Shown here: piece by piece, positions 57,912 to 64,000 of the stretch
Numbering within the stretch: the first letter of the stretch is position 1
How the letters are laid out: the number at the start of each line of letters is the position of its first letter
Source of the DNA: Nostoc sp. UHCC 0926
GTDB lineage: Bacteria > Cyanobacteriota > Cyanobacteriia > Cyanobacteriales > Nostocaceae
Assembly (NCBI RefSeq): GCF_028623165.1
Contig: NZ_CP117768.1
Span: forward strand, 5,212,001-5,276,000
Length of the DNA: 64,000 nucleotides
Reading direction: 5' to 3'
The notes under the pieces: generated by a model
Databases searched by the model: none
Told to the model about the DNA's origin: nothing
What the model saw: the letters and a program-made list of their open reading frames with translations, nothing else
Position numbers and translations under genes: made by a program

Positions 57912-57985
57912 CTTGTAGAGACGCGATTCATCGCGTCTTATGAGTTTTGTGCGTTTTATGCGTTTTGTAAATTTATCCAAATCCA
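57912..57985 (+). repeat. REP-like element downstream of the RAYT-type transposase
   Basis: CTTGTAGAGACGCGATTCAT and the tail GTGCGTTTTATGCGTTTTGT then AAATTTATCCAAATCCA; a direct repeat of 57003-57073 with a few differences. Together they bracket the transposase over about 840 bp. Confidence 0.8.
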
Positions 57986-58039
57986 GTTAAGAATATTCGC
58001 AGGTTGGGTTGAGCCTTTGGGAAACCCTAGTCAAGAAAA

Positions 58040-60325
58040 TTATTCTTGCAGACGAGCAATTACACAGTGCATAACTTTAATTTCATTAACAATTCGATCC
58101 AGTTCTGTAGATAGAGGAGTTTGTTCTCGAACAGCTTGTAATGTGGGAGTTAAACTGTGGAAATTTGTGGCAATCTCTAATAACCGAGCAGTATGTAGCT
58201 GTTCAATTTGGTTGTGAATTGCTTCGAGATAGCTATCCAGCGCTGGTAACGGTTGGGGTGGCTGTCCTTGCCGAAGGGCATCTGCTAAGTTTTCCAAAAC
58301 TTGGACAATGGTATCAGTAAGCCGCTTCAGTTCAACAAATTGGTACTCGCCGCTAAATTCCCGCAGATGTTCTGCCAAAGTTGTCACCGAACTGAAAAAG
58401 CCCCGAATGTATGCCATCAGCGTCATTACAGGTTCAATTTCTCCCTGAATGTGACGAGGTTCGCTGAACAATCGTTGAGCGGCGGCGTTAGCGTTGGCGT
58501 TCTCTAGTGCTGCTTGATGGCGTAGCATATTGATAGAATCAGCAGATGCATTCTGTTCTGGATGCATATAGTTAGCTATTACTTGCTGAAAGTAGGCAAG
58601 ATTGGCTCTAATTGTCTTTTCCAGTTGTGCAGGAAGTTGCTGTCGTTCCCAACGGGGGAAAAGCAAATAGCTGCCAAGCAGTGCTAAACCACCCCCAGCC
58701 AAGCTATCGAAAATCCGCAATGCTCCAACCCTCCAGCCACCTGCACTAATAATGTTGAGTAGCAAGATGATGGCGGGAGTCAGCAGTATAGTGAATATGC
58801 TATAGCTTAACGATCGCACCGACATCGCCACAAACACCAGCAGCAAGAAACAAACTGCGATCGCCAATTGACTCTTAACTAGTAAAACCAAAATAATACC
58901 AATAATTCCCCCCAAAATAGTACCGATGACGCTTTGTAATGTTGTCTGCGATGTTCCACCAAAGTTGGGCTTGAGTGCGACAAGAGCTGTAAGCGTGATC
59001 CAGTAGCCTCTAGGTAGTTGCAATAACGACGCTATCAATTCAGCAAAAGTTGTGATCAGTGCTAGGCGCAACGCATGACGAAAAAGGACTGAATCAAAAG
59101 TGAAGTTATTCCGCAGTGTATCAATAATTGCAGTCCGCTCTGGTTGGGCTGGGGGGGAAATGTCTCGCTGGGCAATGCTAGGCTGTTTTCCCTGGATTAA
59201 ATCTGTAACAATATCTGCATCAGTATGAATTTGCTGTGCCAGCTTTCTAAGACTGGTTGTAATCTTCTCAAGGTTGATTAGATCGGAATAGCTATCTGGC
59301 TGAACATTTATCGTTTTATTCAGGACTTGAGAGCGCAAAACTTGCCGGTGGTGTTCCAGTGCTTCAACACTCCGATCCAGATCCCCCAAGTGAGGTGAGT
59401 TTTTTCCTTTGGTGATTGCTTGTGACAACATTTGCAGAGCAATTGCCAACTGTTCGATCACTTGCTGAATTTCTTTCTGTAATCGAGAAAATACTTGATG
59501 TTCGGATGCGATCGCTAACAGTTCGCTCAGTGCTACAACAGAATTGACAATTTGATTTACATCCTCGATTAACACCAGTAAGTAATTTCCCCGCAGGTTA
59601 GTTCCTTTTTGCCTAGTCCATATAGTTGTCCAGACGCTACGGGCAGCTGTCAAATCCTGGATAATGGTATCCTGAGCTTGCAAAAATTGCTGTGCCCACT
59701 GCTGACGAGCCTTTGGATTTAATGTTCTTTGGCTTTCCAAATCTACGAATTTGCTCAACGAGAGATAACAGTTAGCGACTATCTGCATTGCAGGTACATC
59801 AGGACGCACCACCCACAGTCCTAATGAGAGCGCGGTTGTCCATGTTCCACCAGCCAGACATAGCGCAGATTGCTGGATAAGAGTAGACAAATTGGAATAT
59901 GAAGCGAATCTAGCAAGCGAAATCACAAACATGATCGAAGTAACTAAGCTGACAGATGCAGCCACGTTGCCATAGAGACTTGCTAAACCTGCTATAAATA
60001 TCACCAAGAATGTTGTCGGCACAGCTAACCAGAGATGACTGCTAACCAGACTGGCGATCACGAACATCAAAGTTACCCCAATCGTAGCTGTAATCATCGC
60101 AGTCGCTCTCTGGCGATAGGCTCCGTCAACATTTACCATGCCAACGAACCAAGCCGCCATAGTGGCGATCGCACTTGCAGCCGCGTGGCCAGTAATGATT
60201 CCAACTCCAATCGGGACACCCAGTACAAAAAGGCTACGCAATCCTGAGAAAATGGCGGGCTTACCTGGTTTGAGTTGAAACTGCTCAAACAACCAACTGA
60301 GAGGACGTTTATCTGTAGATTGCAT
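58040..60325 (-). CDS. FUSC-family membrane protein (aromatic acid exporter type)
   Basis: 761 residues. Two sets of hydrophobic segments separated by a large soluble region: PIGVGIITGHAAASAIATMA, then FLVIFIAGLASLYGNVAASV early, and PRGYWITLTALVALKPNFGG then TLQSVIGTILGGIIGIILVL later. The second region is the FUSC signature (also in AaeB and YccS). The middle (about residues 190-420) is helical and coiled-coil rich. Such proteins export aromatic acids or stabilise the envelope; the substrate is unknown. Alone, leftward. Confidence 0.87.
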   Translation of the reverse strand: MQSTDKRPLSWLFEQFQLKPGKPAIFSGLRSLFVLGVPIGVGIITGHAAASAIATMAAWFVGMVNVDGAYRQRATAMITATIGVTLMFVIASLVSSHLWLAVPTTFLVIFIAGLASLYGNVAASVSLVTSIMFVISLARFASYSNLSTLIQQSALCLAGGTWTTALSLGLWVVRPDVPAMQIVANCYLSLSKFVDLESQRTLNPKARQQWAQQFLQAQDTIIQDLTAARSVWTTIWTRQKGTNLRGNYLLVLIEDVNQIVNSVVALSELLAIASEHQVFSRLQKEIQQVIEQLAIALQMLSQAITKGKNSPHLGDLDRSVEALEHHRQVLRSQVLNKTINVQPDSYSDLINLEKITTSLRKLAQQIHTDADIVTDLIQGKQPSIAQRDISPPAQPERTAIIDTLRNNFTFDSVLFRHALRLALITTFAELIASLLQLPRGYWITLTALVALKPNFGGTSQTTLQSVIGTILGGIIGIILVLLVKSQLAIAVCFLLLVFVAMSVRSLSYSIFTILLTPAIILLLNIISAGGWRVGALRIFDSLAGGGLALLGSYLLFPRWERQQLPAQLEKTIRANLAYFQQVIANYMHPEQNASADSINMLRHQAALENANANAAAQRLFSEPRHIQGEIEPVMTLMAYIRGFFSSVTTLAEHLREFSGEYQFVELKRLTDTIVQVLENLADALRQGQPPQPLPALDSYLEAIHNQIEQLHTARLLEIATNFHSLTPTLQAVREQTPLSTELDRIVNEIKVMHCVIARLQE

Positions 60326-60462
60326 TATTAGGATTGCTATATAACAAAGCAGATCGCCTATTACAGCATTTTAGCCACATATCTACATCTAATATCAATT
60401 CACGAAAACCGTGATACATATAGATTTTTCGTCGGGGCATGGCAATGCCCATTAGTGTCAAC

Positions 60463-60558
60463 TTACAGCAGAATTCAAGTATTTGAACCACATCTGTCGT
60501 AGGGGCGCAAGGCCTTGCGCCCCTCCCGCTTGGTCTATTTACCTGAAAATAGCTGTAA
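60463..60558 (+). mobile_element. MITE-like element family A, copy 4 (96 bp)
   Basis: As the 37566 copy but with CCCCTCCCGCTTGG in place of CCCCTACCGCGTGG. Ends TTACAGC and GCTGTAA. Lies 14 bp before the next inverted-repeat element. Confidence 0.8.
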
Positions 60559-60573
60559 ACTAATACTCCAAAA

Positions 60574-60686
60574 TCTCGAAAAGAAGTCTCTGGCTGGAAA
60601 TGCTCTTCAATTGCGGCTCTCTGCCGCTAGTCTTGAGGCAGCAGCCCCCTCATCAGGCATTCCCAGTCAGAGACTTCTTTTCGAGA
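60574..60686. mobile_element. 113-bp inverted-repeat element (30-bp TIRs)
   Basis: Left end TCTCGAAAAGAAGTCTCTGG then CTGGAAATGC; right end is its complement with two differences (GCATTCCCAGTCAGAGAC then TTCTTTTCGAGA). It can fold into a long cruciform. The interior holds GCGGC/GCCGC. No target duplication is seen. The neighbouring gap 60326-60744 contains only this and a family-A MITE. Confidence 0.75.
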
Positions 60687-60744
60687 CACAAGACAATTTC
60701 TAAAAGCTGATTCTAGACTGGCTTTTATCTTAATCGGATAATTT

Positions 60745-61287
60745 TCACCGGCCAAAAATCAGAGCATCCAGTGAATATGCTCCAGGGCCTAAAACGGCGA
60801 TCGCAATCAGCATGACGCAATACATAAAAGCTTTTTCCCAACTTGGCGGTTCGCCTTTTCCTAAAGGGCCTTTATACTGGTTTTCTGGAATTAAGTATGG
60901 ATCTTGGGCTACAAAAGGTTTACTTCCAGAGACTTCTAAATATATCGCAAAAATCATTGAGCCGAGAATGGGCAATGTCGCCAAGAGGGTCAGGAATCCC
61001 ACAATCAGAAAAATTCCGCCACCTAACATGGATGCAGCTGATAAAAAGCAAAGAAAGACAGGCATTTTTACAGACTCAGCCCACTGTTGAAGATGCGTTA
61101 TCTTTGGATAGCCGTGGAGGATGAATAACCAGCCAAGGCTAACTCTTAGTAGTAAAAGTGCCAATCCGGGGAATCCGTCAGGATACAGATGATAAAGTGA
61201 ACTTAATAGGTATGGCCCTAGCTGCGGAAAATTAAATGCAGCTAGAAAAAAGGCGATCGCTACACCACTGGCAAATTTATAAATCAT
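60745..61287 (-). CDS. DoxX family membrane protein
   Basis: 180 residues. Four membrane segments; LLLLRVSLGWLFILHGYPKI is the DoxX signature. The start at 61287 overlaps the SMP-30 stop as ATGA, so translation is coupled. DoxX proteins act in thiosulfate oxidation or membrane redox associations; here the function is unknown. The DoxX-SMP-30 pairing suggests they share a sugar lactone or detoxification pathway, but that is inference. Confidence 0.88.
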   Translation of the reverse strand: MIYKFASGVAIAFFLAAFNFPQLGPYLLSSLYHLYPDGFPGLALLLLRVSLGWLFILHGYPKITHLQQWAESVKMPVFLCFLSAASMLGGGIFLIVGFLTLLATLPILGSMIFAIYLEVSGSKPFVAQDPYLIPENQYKGPLGKGEPPSWEKAFMYCVMLIAIAVLGPGAYSLDALIFGR

Positions 61288-62210
61288 TGCTGTACACCAC
61301 GGGTATTAAGGTCGATAGCATATAAGGAATGACCGGCTGTGATAAACAAGCGATCGCCTTGCTTCCCACCGAAAGTTAGGTTAGTGGATGTCTCCGGTAG
61401 GAGAATTTTTCCTAACTGAGTGCCATCAGGGGCGTATATCTGCACGCTATCCTGGGAACTAGTAAAAACATTGCCATGTTCGTCAACCCGAAATCCATCA
61501 GGTTGTCCTGGATCGATGACACAGAATACACGGCCATTCTTCACATGGCGATGTCTACGACGGGCTACGCCTACGTCCACGACCTCATACACGCGAATAT
61601 GATGAGGCCCCCCAGGTATATTAAACGCGGCTGTATCTGAAACATACAAAAGGCTTTCGTCTGGACTGAAAGCCAGCCCATTCGGGCGCACCATGTCTGT
61701 TACTATCGGAGAAATTTCACCAGTAGCAGGGTCAAAGCGATACACATAACTTCCGGGTTGTTCTTGTTCGCCGCCATAACCTTGATTTGGCTCGGTGATC
61801 CCATAAGGCGGATCAGTAAACCAAATTGTGCCGTCACTTTTCACTACTAAATCATTTGGACTGTTCAGACGTTTGCCTTGGTAGCGATCAACTAAAACCT
61901 TCCATTCACCATCGTCTTCGCGTCGGATAATCGCACGCAAACCGGAGGAACAAGCAACTAGACGACCCTTTAAGTCTCGGTAATTACCGCTTTGGTAATC
62001 AGATGGATCTCGGAGGACACTTACGTTCTCAGTAGCACTCCAGCGTAATAAACGGTTGCCGTGAGCATCACTCCACACAACACTGTCATCTTCATGGAAG
62101 TAAACAGCGCCTTCGCTATGGACTGCACCGTTGGCAAGCTTTTGGAGTGAAGCATCTGGAGGTATAATAGCACGCAGGCGATCGTCAAAAATTTCAATGG
62201 CTTCAGTCAT
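61284..62210 (-). CDS. SMP-30/gluconolactonase family hydrolase
   Basis: 308 residues. Six-bladed propeller motifs: EGAVYFHEDDSVVWSD (first metal Glu), LNSPNDLVVKSDGTIWFTDP (Asn-Asp), RPNGLAFSPDESLLYVSDT and PDGFRVDEHGNVFTSS. It hydrolyses a lactone such as gluconolactone with a divalent metal in the centre. Around 61547-61577 a dispersed DNA repeat is inserted in frame and encodes VDVGVARRRHRHV between strands of the propeller, a basic loop not expected in the family. Co-transcribed with the DoxX gene. Confidence 0.9.
   Translation of the reverse strand: MTEAIEIFDDRLRAIIPPDASLQKLANGAVHSEGAVYFHEDDSVVWSDAHGNRLLRWSATENVSVLRDPSDYQSGNYRDLKGRLVACSSGLRAIIRREDDGEWKVLVDRYQGKRLNSPNDLVVKSDGTIWFTDPPYGITEPNQGYGGEQEQPGSYVYRFDPATGEISPIVTDMVRPNGLAFSPDESLLYVSDTAAFNIPGGPHHIRVYEVVDVGVARRRHRHVKNGRVFCVIDPGQPDGFRVDEHGNVFTSSQDSVQIYAPDGTQLGKILLPETSTNLTFGGKQGDRLFITAGHSLYAIDLNTRGVQQ
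61547..61577 (-). repeat. Dispersed repeat inserted in frame in the SMP-30 gene
   Basis: GGCGATGTCTACGACGGGCT then ACGCCTACGTC; the same sequence is intergenic at 21350 and 34624. In the SMP-30 gene it adds DVGVARRRHRH. Its length keeps the reading frame. Confidence 0.75.
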
Positions 62211-62828
62211 AGGAATCTGCTGTTATTTAACTTGGTTACTGACAATAAATAGCAGGTTAAAGTTAATATCAATTTAAAAACTAATAGTTTATAAAATTTA
62301 TCCGCACTTTTTATAGATATCAAATATGCTTGATTTACATAATATATAAACAAAAGTCAAATTAAAATGAAATATTAGCATCTCTTTAGGCATAAATCAA
62401 AATTAAGCCATTGGGTAGAATCTAAAATTTTAGATTGAGAATACCTTTGTTGCTCTGGGTTATACCAATCCATCTATCGCCAAAAATTTTCCCAATTCTC
62501 AGTTAAAAATCCTAGTTAAAACAATTTTTTTCAAAATTTATCTATGTCTAAAGGCTGAATTTATGATTTTGGATATAGACCATTGATGAGTTGAAAAATT
62601 CAGACTTTGTGATATAAAGTAAAGCGTGCAAGCAAAATTGCTCGCTGATGAGGGTGCAAAGATTACTAGTTATGCAAGTTCTTTGTTGTTATATCAATTC
62701 GTAATTCGTAATGAAGCGGTGTAAGGTCTTGCGCTCAGACTCAGATTGCATCTGGTTTTTCGGGTTTGAATCTGTTGCCGGATTTGAAAGAATTGGTATA
62801 ACTCTTATTCTTAACTTAAGAGTTGATT
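62211..62828. other. AT-rich spacer upstream of the Rieske/FAD gene
   Basis: Mostly AT-rich DNA between divergent genes; it holds both promoters. No RNA gene, repeat of known type or supported ORF is seen. Confidence 0.5.
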
Positions 62829-64000
62829 ATGAAACAGATAGAAGCAGTTGTTGCCAATATAAATGATCTAAATGATGGTGAAATGCGACAGGTAGCTATC
62901 GGCGAGACAGAAATTTTACTGACCCGATTAGATGGAAAGTTTCATGCCGTCGGCGCACACTGCTCTCATTATAAAGCGCCACTGGCAGAGGGGGGTACTG
63001 AGTGGACATCATGTTGTTTGCCCCTGGCACAATGCCTATTTTGACGTGACCAGTGGGGATCAACTAGAACCACCTGGCTTGGATTCTTTAGCCTGTTATC
63101 AGGTACGGATTGAAGGTGAAAACGTCATTGTCAGCGTCCCAGAGGAAACAACGGGATTGCGATCGCCTGCAATGGTACAATTTAACCCCAACGCTGATGG
63201 ACGCACATTTGTGATCTTAGGCGCAGGGGCGGCGGGTGTCCATGCCGCAGAAACTTTGCGAGTAGCTGGATATCAAGGGCGAATCGTCATGATCACTCAG
63301 GATAACAAGCTACCCTACGATCGCACCAAGCTGAGTAAAGACTACTTCATTGGTGAAACATCCTCAGAGGAAATGCCCCTGCGACCGCCAGATTTCTACA
63401 AAGAACACGCAATTGAAGTACTGTTGAATAAGCGAGTTGAACAGGTGCAAACAACGGCAAAAGCGATCACCTTTACCGATAGCGCAAGCGGTAGCGACGC
63501 AGGAGCGTCTGGTGATTCCTTGAATTATGATGCCTTGCTGGTAGCAACAGGAGGAAAACCACTCCAGCTAGATATTCCCGGTGCAGACTTGCAAAATATT
63601 CTCACATTACGCAGTTTTGATGATACTGATCGCATTTTGACACTGAGCAAGCAAAAAGGACAAGCGGTAGTCATTGGCTCCAGTTTTATCGGCATGGAAA
63701 CAGCAGCTGGGCTGAGTCAGCACGGCTTACAAGTAACTGTTGTTTCACCGGATTCTGTACCTTTTAAGAAAACCCTTGGTGAGGAAATTGGCAAAATATT
63801 TCAGCAAGTTCATGAGGAAAACGGTGTTTCCTTTAAGTTAGGTAGGAAAGCGGTTCAATTTGAAGGTAGTGACAAGGTAGAAGCTGTAATTTTAGATAAT
63901 GGCGATCGCCTCAAAGCAGATATAGTAATTGTCGGAATTGGTGTACAGCCTGCAACAGACTTTCTTGAAGGGATCGATTTGCATCCCAAAGATGGCAGTG
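62829..64000 (+). pseudogene. Rieske [2Fe-2S] - FAD oxidoreductase (AIFL/ferredoxin reductase type), frameshifted, incomplete at window end
   Basis: From ATG 62829 (TTG two codons earlier) the frame gives the Rieske part LDGKFHAVGAHCSHYKAPLA (Cys-x-His) and then runs wrong after a GGGGGG run at 62990-62995. One G fewer restores LSGHHVVCPWHNAYFDVTSG (second Cys-x-x-His) and the FAD domain: FVILGAGAAGVHAAETLR, YDALLVATGGKPL and VVIGSSFIGMETAAG, open to the window end. So one extra G breaks the gene, unless it is a sequencing error. Such proteins use NAD(P)H to reduce a Rieske centre. A repeat at 63481-63515 is inserted in frame. Confidence 0.85.
63481..63515 (+). repeat. Dispersed repeat inserted in frame in the FAD domain
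   Basis: AGCGCAAGCGGTAGCGACGC then AGGAGCGTCTGGTGA encodes SASGSDAGASGD between a strand and the NYDALLVATGG motif, in a position where homologues have a short turn. It resembles GC-rich Nostoc spacer repeats such as that at 25955-26090. Confidence 0.65.

Overview
The window is chromosomal DNA from a filamentous cyanobacterium, most likely a Nostoc-type member of the Nostocales. This is inferred from three things: very frequent HIP1 octamers (GCGATCGC), photosystem II psbA, and cyanobacteria-typical neighbours (rbp next to rpsU, DUF3288, clpC, GlsB and YflT-like stress proteins, large hybrid histidine kinases, Uma2, FUSC). No prophage, plasmid backbone, CRISPR array, rRNA or tRNA was seen.

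Layout. 1-10 kb: DUF1338 protein (cut by the window start), a class III aminotransferase, a DUF1003 membrane protein, an M20 amidohydrolase, a Ser/Thr kinase coupled to bioD, and prs. 10-20 kb: a CHASE3/GAF hybrid histidine kinase with three receivers, two stress proteins, rsmI, a PfkB sugar kinase and a CysQ-like phosphatase. 20-30 kb: rbp-rpsU, a Tat-exported esterase, katE, secreted or lipoprotein hypotheticals, psbA (Glu130 form) and a VOC protein. 30-40 kb: murG, a retropepsin-like pair, an SDR, Uma2, an APC permease and a GT39-like enzyme. 40-50 kb: HIT protein, a psbA relic, aroC, a collapsed giant sensor kinase, a receiver/kinase, DUF3288, clpC, an IS605 relic and an AI-2E transporter. 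50-64 kb: a pyrF-pyrE fusion, a cytochrome b protein, a histidine kinase without its phosphoacceptor His, an AAA-like protein, a frameshifted REP-type transposase between REP copies, FUSC, an SMP-30/DoxX pair and a frameshifted Rieske/FAD reductase running off the end.

Most genes are single or in pairs. Tight couplings are ATGA overlaps (kinase-bioD and SMP-30-DoxX), an 8-bp overlap (33.36 kb) and the rbp-rpsU pair. The core set covers central metabolism (prs, pyrFE, aroC, bioD), cell wall (murG), translation (rsmI, rpsU), proteolysis (clpC) and light/oxidative stress (psbA, katE, rbp).

The most unusual content is the repeat landscape. A 96-bp MITE-like element is present in four full copies plus a core relic, three of them nearly identical, and one supplies the stop codon of the aminotransferase. 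A second MITE has a perfect 5-bp target duplication, and other inverted-repeat elements occur. Four intergenic tandem arrays of three unrelated sequences share a 21-bp period; two of them share a conserved flank, so they behave as one dispersed element. REP-like palindromes flank and lie inside a RAYT-like transposase. Small repeats are also inserted in frame in coding sequences. Several genes are in visible decay.
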